Of a stretch of DNA of 62,512 bases, positions 53,813 through 62,505 are shown piece after piece. A program made the translations under genes and the position numbers. The stretch is from Alkalibacterium kapii. GTDB lineage: Bacteria; Bacillota; Bacilli; Lactobacillales; Carnobacteriaceae_A. The DNA lies in the NCBI RefSeq assembly GCF_007988865.1, contig NZ_BJUY01000010.1:1-62512 (forward strand), given 5' to 3'. Each line of letters starts with the position of its first letter. Position 1 is the stretch's first letter. The notes under the pieces are model-generated. The model ran no database searches. It worked only from the letters and a program-made list of their open reading frames with translations, and was not told where the DNA came from.

Positions 53813-54022
53813 ATGCCTATCGTTGTAAGACTTGATCGAGTCATGGCGGATAGAAAAATCATGCTCAAGGATTTAGCCGATAAAGTTGGTATTTCCAACG
53901 TTAATTTATCCAAGCTGAAAACCGGAAAAGCCGTCGCTGTTCGCTTTTCAACTTTGGAAGCGATTTGTGAGGCACTGGATTGTCAGCCTGGAGACATTCT
54001 GGAATATGTTAAAGAGATCTAA
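53813..54022 (+). CDS. Small XRE/YozG-like HTH regulator
   Basis: 69 aa single-domain Cro/CI-type protein (MADRKIMLKDLADKVGISNVNLSKLKTGKAVAVRFSTLEAICEALDCQPGDILEY pattern). The recognition helix region is ISNVNLSKLKTG. It starts 17 bases after the DUF2975 stop, with AAAGGA upstream, so the two are co-transcribed. It likely autoregulates through the TTATCG-N5-CGATAA palindrome (inference). Confidence 0.9.
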   Translation: MPIVVRLDRVMADRKIMLKDLADKVGISNVNLSKLKTGKAVAVRFSTLEAICEALDCQPGDILEYVKEI

Positions 54023-54051
54023 TTCATTTTCATCCAAATAGAGCATCTACT

Positions 54052-54108
54052 GAAAAAGCCTCACTGGACCAGTTGTATTTTCTAATTCAATGAGGCGTTT
54101 TCTTTTTA
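54052..54108 (+). terminator. Terminator after the XRE gene
   Basis: AAAAAGCCTCA (from 54053) pairs with TGAGGCGTTTT, then CTTTTT on the plus strand. It also lies close to the end of the convergent MBL gene. Confidence 0.75.
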
Positions 54109-54161
54109 TTAAAAATTTTACGGGTTCATAAACTTTAGTATTTTAAACAAATAGCCCTTAT

Positions 54162-54953
54162 TCATTCGTCCAAATACTTGTAGTTCTGATAGTGGTTATC
54201 CTTCATCCCTTCAAAAAATTGATACTTTTTTCTCAAGTCTCTTTCCAATGTTTGGTCATGTTTTTTTAATCTTTTCAAGTAATCTTTGGAAAAAGAAATG
54301 CGGTTGCGCATTTCATCTTTTCTATCGGTTACACTTCCATGTCCCGGCACGTGGACATTTACTGTGTAATTGTCTAATATCCATTCGGCCCTACTAAGGG
54401 TAGTTTCGTAATCTTTGAAACTGCTTGTGATAAAAGGAAATTCGACATCAGACAGATAGTCGCCTGAGAGAAATATCCCAAAAGGTTCAACAAGTATGAA
54501 TAATCCATCTGCTGTATGGCCTGGCGCATTAAAAAAAGTCAAAGTCATACTAGTTAAATTAATACTTTCTCCATCAGCGTTGATCACTCTATCAACAGTG
54601 GGATAAGTTACGTCATAGTCACGTTCAATATAGTATTCCTGATCAAAGGCAGCCACTTCATTTAAAATTTCCTGTTTATTTGAATTCAACTGAAAGTTTT
54701 TTGAAGCAATTACTGTCGCATTAGAAAAAGCACCTGAACCTATGATGTGGTCGAAGTCACTGTGCGTGTAGATAATGTAAAGCTGACGATTCTTTTTGAC
54801 TTCGTCTATATACTCTTTTATTTCATTGATTTCATGAGGCAGCCACGTCGGATCTGTTAAGATAATGGATTCTTCGCCTATAATAACAGCTGACGTTGTT
54901 TGAAACAGCGCACTTTGAAAGACAGTGAGATTATTTTTTTGGAAATGTATCAT
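54162..54953 (-). CDS. Metallo-beta-lactamase fold hydrolase
   Basis: 263 aa. The metal-binding signature HSDFDH near residue 65 (YTHSDFDHIIG), GHTADGLF with the next His, SGDYLSD with the bridging Asp, and VPGHGSV are all present in order. No signal peptide. The family hydrolyses thioesters, lactones or phosphodiesters; the substrate cannot be told. RBS AAAGGAG. Monocistronic. Confidence 0.9.
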   Translation of the reverse strand: MIHFQKNNLTVFQSALFQTTSAVIIGEESIILTDPTWLPHEINEIKEYIDEVKKNRQLYIIYTHSDFDHIIGSGAFSNATVIASKNFQLNSNKQEILNEVAAFDQEYYIERDYDVTYPTVDRVINADGESINLTSMTLTFFNAPGHTADGLFILVEPFGIFLSGDYLSDVEFPFITSSFKDYETTLSRAEWILDNYTVNVHVPGHGSVTDRKDEMRNRISFSKDYLKRLKKHDQTLERDLRKKYQFFEGMKDNHYQNYKYLDE

Positions 54954-55053
54954 TCAACCGCTCCTTTCTTTGGTTAATATGTTATATCATATGTCACATC
55001 ACAGCTTAAATACCTTAGAAAGTTTACCTTAAGCAGTAACCCTTTTCAAAGTT

Positions 55054-55204
55054 AAACTTCTTAAACTAGTATGTTTTCTTCAGAAGTTACTCCCAATCTA
55101 TGAGAAACTTCTTAAGCAAACATATTTTCTTCAGTAGTTTCTCCCAATTCAACAAAACTTATGAAGCAAATGTGTTTCCTTCATAAGTAACATCTGTTAT
55201 CGAC
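55054..55204. repeat. Tandem repeat, three units of 50-51 bp with hairpins
   Basis: Units begin AAACTTCTTAAAC (55054), AAACTTCTTAAGC (55105) and AAACTTATGAAGC (55155). Each contains a hairpin; the third has a perfect 10-bp stem ACTTATGAAG / CTTCATAAGT, while the first two pair less perfectly. The first two share the CTCCCAAT spacer. The array lies between YfhO and the MBL gene; 54954-55053 upstream holds nothing further I can support. Confidence 0.75.
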
Positions 55205-55254
55205 ATAACTCCTTAGCTTAAAAAGATACCCCCGCTAAAGTCGTTATCCAGCCA

Positions 55255-57993
55255 TCACTTGTGTTTTTTCAACGGCTTTATACGGAGAAAAATGGCCAAT
55301 GCCACCCCGATTAACGAAAGGACCATGCCCTGTTTCAGATAAGGAGTGTCATATGTCAGCCGAATGCTGTTTTCTCCTTCATCCAGTGTCAATCCTACAA
55401 ACCCTTTGTTTACTTTCAAGACATCTTGATCGTTCCCATTGACACTTGCAGTCCAACCTTTTGAATAAGGAATAGAAGTAACTAATATTTCATTCTCGTC
55501 CACCGTCACAGATCCTTCCACTTGGTCATCTGCAAAGGATTCTATATCAAGTGCGTGCGCCCTTTTCTCAGCAGCGAGTCGTGCATCCACTTCTTTATTT
55601 ACTGGTAAGGCATAGATAGTGATATCCTGTAACTGGTACACCCCCGGCTGATCTACTGAAACCTGGATTTCACTTACTGGTTCTTCTTCTGAAACGTCCC
55701 CCATATTAAACAGCATGTGTTCACGGTGAAAGTAGGAACTGAAACTGGTTTTGTCAGACTGATAAATGCTTTTTGCTTTTCGTCCATCATCAACGGTCAG
55801 ACGGTAATGTGTCGATTGACGGAGAAAGGGCCTTGGCGATAAAGGTTGGTAATCCAGACCCGAAAAGCGAAGATATAGTTCCGCTTCATAAAGTGCCTTC
55901 GGATTTTTTAAACGAAGTGTGAACCTTTGATCTGCTTCGTCTACACGGAACGTGTCTTTAGATAACGCAACAGGATTCCCTTCACTGCTGAATATATCAA
56001 ACGCCAGCTCTTTTACTGATGGTTCATCAGACGCTTTATCAAGGGAAAGCTCTTCGTGGACAGCGTCTTTTAGTACAACATTTTTAGACAAAACCGCTTC
56101 TCTTTTTACGGCATTCATTTTCATGAACTCTGTATCAGAAAGTGCGTGATCAATAGTATAGGCAAAAGGATAAGCATCTTGTGTTTCCGCTAATATAAAT
56201 CGTTCATTTTCGTCGTCATTGATCGTTTGATTTATAACGTAACCAAAAGGAAGGTAAGGTTCATTATCCGCGTGGGTAATGATGGACTTCACACCTAAGA
56301 GGTGATTAGCTATACGCCGGTCGTCTATGCCATTCCTTAAAGGCTGAATGATTTGAAAACCACCCGTTTCGATAGCCCTGGCGAAATCTGCCACAGAGCC
56401 ATTCGTCAGCGACAAGTAAGAATTAACTCCCATCAGGTTCAAGTATAAAAACTGATTTTTCACGTGATTGTCTTTTGAAGTAACCCCTACACGATAAGGC
56501 TCGTTACTTATTTCCTGTAAATATTCTTCCTTACCTCCTAAAACATCGCCATACCGCTTTTCTGCTTCACCATAGTCGAGGTTTCCTGACATGGCATTCA
56601 TTCCCAGTGGTGAATAATAGTAGACGGCATTTCCTGTCATATTCAACATAACAAGGATAATGACCAGCCAGCTTTCCTTTTTATAGGATAGCCTTTTTTG
56701 CAGGGGCCGTTTAAAATAAAACCATAAACCCCAGCCTATAACAAGAGGAAAAAACATATAAAAAGCATTTTTTTCATCAAACAGAAAATATCCAAAAAAA
56801 GATAGACCTGTAAAACTGATCAGCAATCGTTTCATTCTTTTTAAGTCAACTGTTGTTAAGTCTTTCCTGGCATCTATAAAATAAGCCAGTGCAAGTGAGA
56901 AAATAAATGGAAGAACAAATGTAAAGCGGTTATACGGGCCTGAGAGACCATTCATCACCGATCCCAAAAACGGAATCATTAAAATGACCAGCAAGATTAT
57001 AGCCATCCAGCGAATATAACCGTAACGTCGTTTCTTCCAAATAAAAACCATACCGAAAAGTGACAAAATCGGAAAGCCGCCAATCACCCAAAAGTAACTG
57101 CCGGGTGTCAGTGTATGTATAATTAATGATATATAATACTCCACCGTGTAAAAATAAGGATTGAACGCTACGCCGCCTGCTTGACGGGAAGAGTTCAGAA
57201 AGCCATAAACCATCGGCAAAAAAAGCACTGCAGACATCAATAATCCAACGATGTAAGCATATGTCGTCTTCAAAAATATCTTGAATAAAGTTTTCCACTT
57301 CCAGTCAGGATTAAGATAAAAAAATCTGATCAGGGCATAGAGAAAAGCCAGCAGAGTCAATTTATAAAAGAAATAAAAGTTACTTAACGCACTGATCATG
57401 ACAGCCAGGATAAATAAACCGCTGGACTTATTTTTTAAAAGTCTTTCAATACCTAAGCATAAAAGCGGGTACCAAATCAACGGCAGTAAAAAGAAAGGAT
57501 GACGGGTGACATTGAAAATAACAAAATGTGTAAAGGCATACGCAATAGCGGCAGCTAAACCAGCATGGTGTGAGATTCTCTGACTTCCAAGAAAAAAAAG
57601 AAAACTGATACCGATCGCCCAGATTCGGAGCAGAATAAGCAGATGATAGCCCAGTTCCATCAAATGACTCGGAAAAAGCAAGCCCAGATAGACAAAAGGA
57701 TCACCAATGACATAGTAACCGTAAGAATAAAGAACGTCGGCACCCAAACCGATATGCCAGTCCCATAAAGTCACCGTGCCTTCGCTCACCCACGTTCTGA
57801 TTTTAGTGATGTAATCTAAAAATAATTGATAGTGCTGTGTGAACCCGTCATTTTCCCAAATGAAAGAAGTCTGTGTATAGATAAAATAACTATAAATCAA
57901 GCCTGTCATAACTAGAAAAAGTCCTGTATAAACTAGATACGTTCGTGTAGAAATAAGCTTTTCATCAACTGTCAGTTTTTCATTCGCTCTCAT
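55255..57993 (-). CDS. yfhO: YfhO family membrane glycosyltransferase
   Basis: 912 aa from the ATG at 57993; the GTG nine bases earlier is too close to the GAAAGAG RBS. About eleven to twelve hydrophobic helices occupy the first 480 residues, followed by a large extracytoplasmic domain (about 485-880) and a last helix near the C-terminus (GMVLSLIGVALAIFLRI). YFIDARK and the early WDWHIGLGADVLYSYGYYV motif are typical of YfhO. In B. subtilis YfhO transfers GlcNAc from the lipid carrier to lipoteichoic acid after CsbB and GtcA; here the same three genes are adjacent in the order GT2-GtrA-YfhO. Confidence 0.92.
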   Translation of the reverse strand: MRANEKLTVDEKLISTRTYLVYTGLFLVMTGLIYSYFIYTQTSFIWENDGFTQHYQLFLDYITKIRTWVSEGTVTLWDWHIGLGADVLYSYGYYVIGDPFVYLGLLFPSHLMELGYHLLILLRIWAIGISFLFFLGSQRISHHAGLAAAIAYAFTHFVIFNVTRHPFFLLPLIWYPLLCLGIERLLKNKSSGLFILAVMISALSNFYFFYKLTLLAFLYALIRFFYLNPDWKWKTLFKIFLKTTYAYIVGLLMSAVLFLPMVYGFLNSSRQAGGVAFNPYFYTVEYYISLIIHTLTPGSYFWVIGGFPILSLFGMVFIWKKRRYGYIRWMAIILLVILMIPFLGSVMNGLSGPYNRFTFVLPFIFSLALAYFIDARKDLTTVDLKRMKRLLISFTGLSFFGYFLFDEKNAFYMFFPLVIGWGLWFYFKRPLQKRLSYKKESWLVIILVMLNMTGNAVYYYSPLGMNAMSGNLDYGEAEKRYGDVLGGKEEYLQEISNEPYRVGVTSKDNHVKNQFLYLNLMGVNSYLSLTNGSVADFARAIETGGFQIIQPLRNGIDDRRIANHLLGVKSIITHADNEPYLPFGYVINQTINDDENERFILAETQDAYPFAYTIDHALSDTEFMKMNAVKREAVLSKNVVLKDAVHEELSLDKASDEPSVKELAFDIFSSEGNPVALSKDTFRVDEADQRFTLRLKNPKALYEAELYLRFSGLDYQPLSPRPFLRQSTHYRLTVDDGRKAKSIYQSDKTSFSSYFHREHMLFNMGDVSEEEPVSEIQVSVDQPGVYQLQDITIYALPVNKEVDARLAAEKRAHALDIESFADDQVEGSVTVDENEILVTSIPYSKGWTASVNGNDQDVLKVNKGFVGLTLDEGENSIRLTYDTPYLKQGMVLSLIGVALAIFLRIKPLKKHK

Positions 57994-58402
57994 ACGGTTC
58001 ACTCTTTCTAAACACTATAAATTTACTTAACACATAATTGATGATTATGATGATCAGTCCTGTCAATACTTTAGCAACACTAGTGTTTAAATCAGCCAAT
58101 CCGACTAATACCCACATACTTAACATGTCAAAGAGACCCGATCCTAAACGAAAGCCGGTAAATAAAATAAATTCTCGAACGACGGCTTTAACCGTCGCGG
58201 TAACTGATTTAAATACGTACATTTTATTCAATAGAAAGGCAAATAAAATGGCAGCAAGGATCGATACGGCGTTGGCTATTAAATATGAGAATGAAAAAAC
58301 AGTATTTAAAAGATAAAACACGCCGAAGTTAACCAGGGTCGTTAGTCCTCCTACAATCAGGTAGGCTATTTTTTCCTGATGTTCGATGTACAGCTTTTTC
58401 AT
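57980..58402 (-). CDS. GtrA/GtcA family lipid-linked sugar flippase-like protein
   Basis: 140 aa from MKKLYIEHQEKIAYLIVGG, chosen because the ATG lies one base past the GT2 stop with GAGG upstream. Four membrane helices, with AYLIVGGLTTLVNFGVFYLL and FLLNKMYVFKS as GtrA signatures. It is thought to flip polyprenyl-phosphate-linked sugar to the outer face. It overlaps YfhO by 14 bases. Confidence 0.93.
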   Translation of the reverse strand: MKKLYIEHQEKIAYLIVGGLTTLVNFGVFYLLNTVFSFSYLIANAVSILAAILFAFLLNKMYVFKSVTATVKAVVREFILFTGFRLGSGLFDMLSMWVLVGLADLNTSVAKVLTGLIIIIINYVLSKFIVFRKSEPYESE

Positions 58403-58403
58403 T

Positions 58404-59372
58404 TCAATGAACCTCACTGTGTTTGTCAATACTGTGTTGTCCGCTATGTTTGGATTTTTCTTTAACAAAATAAGGTGGACGATTCTTTGTCTCAATAAAC
58501 ACGCGGCCTAAATATTCTCCAATCACTCCCAGAGAAATAAGCTGAATGCCTCCCAGAAATAAGATACCCGCTAATAAGGTTGGATAACCTGCTGCGTCAG
58601 TCCCCCATAGAAGTGTTTTAGCCACTTCGATGATCAAAAATAAAAACGAGAAAAAGGATATGATGAAACCAATGTAAGACCAGATTTTAAGCGGTATCGT
58701 ACTATAAGAGGTAATACCGTCCATGGCAAGTGTAAACAACTTTGTGAATTTCCACTTTGTCGTCCCCGCTGCACGTTTATCCGCAATATAAGTCAATTCT
58801 TTCTTTTTAAAACCGATCCATCCATACATCCCTTTTGTATAACGGGCGCTTTCCCGTAATTCACGCAGTGCGTTCACACATTTTTTATCAAGTAGACGAA
58901 AGTCGCCAGCAGCGGGATAAATTTTTTCACTGGTCATCTTTTGAACAATTTTATAGTACATATCGGAGAACCATTTTTTTACTGTGCCTTCTCCTTCATT
59001 ATCCAAACGTACAGCATACACATCATCATAGCCCTCTTCCCACCATTTAACCATTTGAGAAATCATTTCAGGTGGCTGCTGCAGATCGCCGTCGATTACA
59101 ATCACCGCATCCCCTTTGGCATGATCAAACCCCGCCAGCATGGCCACTTCTTTTCCAAAATTTCTGGATAAATCCACATAAGCAACTCTCGCATCTTTTT
59201 TGCACAAATCTTTGATTCTTTCAAGCGACATATCGACACTGCCATCGTTGATAAATAAAAATTCAAAGTTATAATCAGACAGCGTTTTGCTCATATCATC
59301 CAAACGGCGAATCAGCTGAGGCAGGACTTCTGCTTCATTGTATATGGGAATCACTATTGATATTGTTTTCAT
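58404..59372 (-). CDS. Polyprenyl-phosphate glycosyltransferase, GT2 (CsbB/GtrB-like)
   Basis: 322 aa from MKTISIVIPIYNEAEVLP; GGGAGG lies 6 bases upstream, and an earlier ATG abuts it. GT-A domain with VIVIDGDLQQPPEMI (metal-binding DxD-like) and AAGDFRLLD, then two C-terminal membrane helices (about 230-305). It makes undecaprenyl-phosphate sugar on the cytoplasmic face, the donor for GtrA and YfhO. First gene of the trio. Confidence 0.94.
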   Translation of the reverse strand: MKTISIVIPIYNEAEVLPQLIRRLDDMSKTLSDYNFEFLFINDGSVDMSLERIKDLCKKDARVAYVDLSRNFGKEVAMLAGFDHAKGDAVIVIDGDLQQPPEMISQMVKWWEEGYDDVYAVRLDNEGEGTVKKWFSDMYYKIVQKMTSEKIYPAAGDFRLLDKKCVNALRELRESARYTKGMYGWIGFKKKELTYIADKRAAGTTKWKFTKLFTLAMDGITSYSTIPLKIWSYIGFIISFFSFLFLIIEVAKTLLWGTDAAGYPTLLAGILFLGGIQLISLGVIGEYLGRVFIETKNRPPYFVKEKSKHSGQHSIDKHSEVH

Positions 59373-59498
59373 ATTCATCCTCCCAAATGATCTGACTGCT
59401 CTATTCATTAAATTAATTGTATCACGTTGGTTTTGAAAATGCTTTTTTTATGCAACTGCTGGTATGAATCTTTCGGATTTTACTTTTTATTTGTCATT

Positions 59499-59535
59499 AA
59501 AAAAGACCGAACAGTAAAGCTCTGTTCAGTCTTTT
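59499..59535 (-). terminator. Terminator after the FMN reductase gene
   Basis: AAAAGAC-GAACAG (59501-59514) pairs with CTGTTC-GTCTTTT (59522-59535); T-run on the minus strand. Confidence 0.85.
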
Positions 59536-59555
59536 ACTCTTTTTTAAATTGCTTG

Positions 59556-60119
59556 TTACGCACGTACAGATTTCAGCGCATTACTCCAGGCAGCTGTTGT
59601 TTCAAGCAAGGCTTGAATCGTTGGATTGTGAACATCTGATGGACGGAATGTCGCCATCTCTTCAAAATCGGTAAATAAGCTGAAGGCACCAGCTGGTCCT
59701 ACTGTTGCCACATTGAAATTGGATAAAATATGACGCAAGCTTAACTGCGCGGCAATGCCTAGCGTGGAGCCATAAGTGACGATCCCGGCTGCTTTATTTC
59801 CCCATTCTGACCCCAGATAATCAAAAGCGTTCTTTAAAGAGGGTGTAATAGTATTGTTGTATTCAGGTGTAATAAAGATAAAGCCATCAAGTTCATCGAC
59901 TTTTTTAGACCAGCGTGACTGCTCGGAATTTTCATAACTTTTATTTGCCATTGCCGGTGGCACTGTTTCGTTAAATAACGGTAAGTCATATTCTTTGATA
60001 TCTACGATTTCAAACTCCGCAGTTTCAACATCTTTAGATTTTTCTAAAATATATTCCGCTACTTGTCTGCTCACACGTGCATCCCGTGTACTACCTATAA
60101 TGATTCCAATATTTACCAT
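59556..60119 (-). CDS. NAD(P)H-dependent FMN reductase family protein
   Basis: 187 aa flavodoxin-like protein. The FMN phosphate loop IIGSTRDARVSRQVAEYIL and TPEYNNTITPSLKNAFDYL are the family signature, and the conserved GSTLGIAAQLSLRHIL follows. It reduces FMN, quinones or azo-type compounds. RBS CAGGAGGAG. Divergent from a TetR regulator, suggesting xenobiotic- or quinone-induced expression. Confidence 0.93.
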   Translation of the reverse strand: MVNIGIIIGSTRDARVSRQVAEYILEKSKDVETAEFEIVDIKEYDLPLFNETVPPAMANKSYENSEQSRWSKKVDELDGFIFITPEYNNTITPSLKNAFDYLGSEWGNKAAGIVTYGSTLGIAAQLSLRHILSNFNVATVGPAGAFSLFTDFEEMATFRPSDVHNPTIQALLETTAAWSNALKSVRA

Positions 60120-60151
60120 AATAAAACTCCTCCTGTAAACTATATTCTTTT

Positions 60152-60190
60152 AAACTAACTTTTAGTAAGTTTTCTACTTTGTTTATTATA
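60152..60190 (-). promoter_or_regulatory. Promoter and possible operator between FMN reductase and TetR genes
   Basis: Minus strand TATAAT (60185-60190), preceded by TTTCAG 17 bases upstream, fits a promoter for the reductase gene. An imperfect palindrome AAACTAACTTTTAGTAAGTTT (60152-60172, outer halves AAACT/AGTTT) lies just downstream of the predicted start and could be the TetR operator. Confidence 0.45.
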
Positions 60191-60291
60191 GTGCATCTTG
60201 ACTAAAACTGAAACCAACAGTATAGTAAAAGTGTTGTTTAAGTTACACTTTATTATTATCGTTGATTTACTTATCCTTTTTACGGAGGCAG

Positions 60292-60858
60292 ATGGATATC
60301 ATGCAGACAAAGACAGACCCACGTGTATTGCGCACACGGAAATTAATCACCGAGGCATTTATCAATATTTTCCAGACTAAATCATTTTCGGAAATATCCG
60401 TAAAAGATATCACCACAGAAGCAATGATCAATCGTGCCACCTTCTACAACCACTTTCTTGATAAGTATGACTTATTGGAAAAAGTAGTTGAAGAGAAACT
60501 GCATTTGAATTTAGGCTGTGACAAACAGAAAACAAGCATGTCTATTGAACAAACCATTGAAACGGTTTTTCTGTCTTTGACTCGTTTTGAGACTTCAGTG
60601 CCAAGCATTTCAGGACAAGAAGAAAAAGACGCAATCGATGCGATCATAAAGCTTGAATTAGTTAATATCTTTAGAACAAAGCTCATTGAGACCAATCCCT
60701 TAACTGAACAAAGTTTGCTGGATAAACTGGCCAATTGGCTGACTTTCACTGTGCGGGGGATCAGTCTGGACTGGAAAGATTCTGATGGGAATGAAACTGC
60801 CGGAGAGTTTATCAAACCTTTGCTCCCCTTTATCATGTGTGGGATCGAAACTCTTTGA
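60292..60858 (+). CDS. TetR/AcrR family regulator
   Basis: 188 aa from MDIMQTKTDPRVLRTRKLI. GGAGG lies upstream of both the ATG at 60292 (spacing short, 3 bases) and the ATG at 60301 (spacing long), so the start is uncertain by three codons. The HTH EISVKDITTEAMINRATFYNHFLDKYDLLE is TetR type, close to DhaS/AcrR-like regulators with a TetR_C_33 tail. It is divergent from the FMN reductase and likely represses it. Confidence 0.88.
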   Translation: MDIMQTKTDPRVLRTRKLITEAFINIFQTKSFSEISVKDITTEAMINRATFYNHFLDKYDLLEKVVEEKLHLNLGCDKQKTSMSIEQTIETVFLSLTRFETSVPSISGQEEKDAIDAIIKLELVNIFRTKLIETNPLTEQSLLDKLANWLTFTVRGISLDWKDSDGNETAGEFIKPLLPFIMCGIETL

Positions 60859-60865
60859 CTAAATG

Positions 60866-60897
60866 AAACACTGGGATTTTTCTATCTTGGTGTTTTT
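60866..60897 (+). terminator. Weak terminator after the TetR gene
   Basis: AAACAC pairs with GTGTTT and runs into TTTATT on the plus strand. The following interval to 61095 shows a short AAA-CCCG/CGGG-TTT inverted pair but no gene. Confidence 0.5.
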
Positions 60898-61095
60898 ATT
60901 TGTATCATAACTTTTTACTGTAAAGCCGTCATTCAATAGATTGAAATAGATTTAAAGTGCCTTGATACCGGGTTGATCGTAATAATCCACTTATCCACTG
61001 ATAAACCCGTTTCTTTTTTCATCAGCGGGATTTTGCTTATCTTGGGCACTGTTATTCAAGATGGATACTTCCACTTTTTTAATTGATTATAGCTG

Positions 61096-62505
61096 TTATT
61101 TCTGAGGTCTAAATTTAACTAATCCAAAAATCAGAAAGGCTAAGGTCACCACAGTAGTAATGACCAGGAATGTCACTGGACCAAACTGATATATCAGTGG
61201 AAGTGACGCTGATGTGACAAGTCCTCCTCCAACGAAAGGTTCAAACATGATTTGCTTGTAGCCAAACCCTTCCAAAGCCGGTGTTTTGTTATCCGGGTCT
61301 GCTATTTTCATCAGGAGCAAGCCCGTTGCCGCCATACCTGTTGCCTGACCAAAGTCACCCAGACCTCTTTCGAACCAGTGGTCAGGTATCATTCGAGGAC
61401 CAAGGTATAAGAAAGCAAATAAATTCCAAAGGATCCCCACCAGAGAGATCAGCAGGAACGGAATAATATTGTCTCCGATAACGTCGAGCGATAAAGTAGC
61501 CAGCGCAGACACCAGTAAAATATCAAGCGCAAAGCCAGATATCATGCTGACTAAATTCGGATCGATGTAATTCCGTAAATTTAATTTGCCAAAAATCATC
61601 TGCACAACGATTCCTCCGATCATGGCAAGCGGGAAAAGTGGTAAGTAGGTAAAAAGGTAGACTCCTGTCCAGGCTCCCCACGTATAGGCTTCAAGTATGA
61701 TCAAGGCCTGCTGGAAAATATATCCGAATAAAATCGCGACAGCAATCAAGGATAGATGAAAAGCCAGCGGTTCGATGGCTTTAGGCTGCTTTACTTCCTG
61801 TTCGATCTCATAACCATAAGATTCTGTTATCTTTTCTCTTTCTTTTTCAGTAAACTGGGGTCTTTCCTCCTGCGGTTTTGCATATCCCCTGCGAAATCCT
61901 ATATTGATAATCGCTATTCCAGAAATGACACCGCCGAAAATACCCATCGTCGCTAATCCTAAAGCAAGATCAGCTCCTTCTGCGAATCCGAGCGTCGCAA
62001 AAGTACCTGACAAACCAGCGGCAGTTCCGTGACCACCGACAAAGGCGATCTCGATCAAAGCACCGGTCAGTGGATCCATATTAAAAACCGGCGTCAGGAC
62101 AACCAGTGTCAACAGTAGCCCAACTACGTATTGTCCCCAGGCGACAGTGTGCCCCATCACGATTTGAGGCCCCGAGTTGTTCCAGATTTTCTTAAGACTT
62201 GGAACAGGTTTAGCCAAAAGCAGCGCTGCAAAAATAACATTGATGAACAGCCCGGACAAAGGCCGCCATACTTCCAGTATAAACTCTGGAATCAGTCCGT
62301 TGTAAAAAATTGACGACTCATTTAAAAACTGAGAGGTGAAGCGTCCAAGAGCGTCCGGTCCAAGAGCCAGGGCCAAAAAACCTCCGATGATCGAGCTTGG
62401 TAAAAAGAGATTCTGCAGCCATTTTGTTCGTGTCCTTATGAACTTACCTGCCAGTAGAAATACGCCGATCATTAAAAAACTGAAACCTATCTCGTTTGGT
62501 GTCAT
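61096..62505 (-). CDS. GltS-like sodium/glutamate symporter family protein
   Basis: 469 aa with about eleven membrane helices. FLPSSIIGGFLALALGPDALG, FVGGHGTAAGLSGTFATLGF and a mirrored second half (LPLIYQFGPVTF) fit the ESS/GltS family. The central hydrophilic loop (about 205-245, RPQFTEKEREKITESYGYE) separates the two halves. It would carry glutamate or a related acid with Na+. The ATG is 8 bases from the window edge, so the RBS and promoter are outside and the exact start cannot be tested. Confidence 0.88.
   Translation of the reverse strand: MTPNEIGFSFLMIGVFLLAGKFIRTRTKWLQNLFLPSSIIGGFLALALGPDALGRFTSQFLNESSIFYNGLIPEFILEVWRPLSGLFINVIFAALLLAKPVPSLKKIWNNSGPQIVMGHTVAWGQYVVGLLLTLVVLTPVFNMDPLTGALIEIAFVGGHGTAAGLSGTFATLGFAEGADLALGLATMGIFGGVISGIAIINIGFRRGYAKPQEERPQFTEKEREKITESYGYEIEQEVKQPKAIEPLAFHLSLIAVAILFGYIFQQALIILEAYTWGAWTGVYLFTYLPLFPLAMIGGIVVQMIFGKLNLRNYIDPNLVSMISGFALDILLVSALATLSLDVIGDNIIPFLLISLVGILWNLFAFLYLGPRMIPDHWFERGLGDFGQATGMAATGLLLMKIADPDNKTPALEGFGYKQIMFEPFVGGGLVTSASLPLIYQFGPVTFLVITTVVTLAFLIFGLVKFRPQK

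Noticed and set aside
56930-57298. 122-codon open frame inside yfhO on the same strand
   Set aside because: Lies entirely within the well-supported YfhO coding sequence in a shifted frame.
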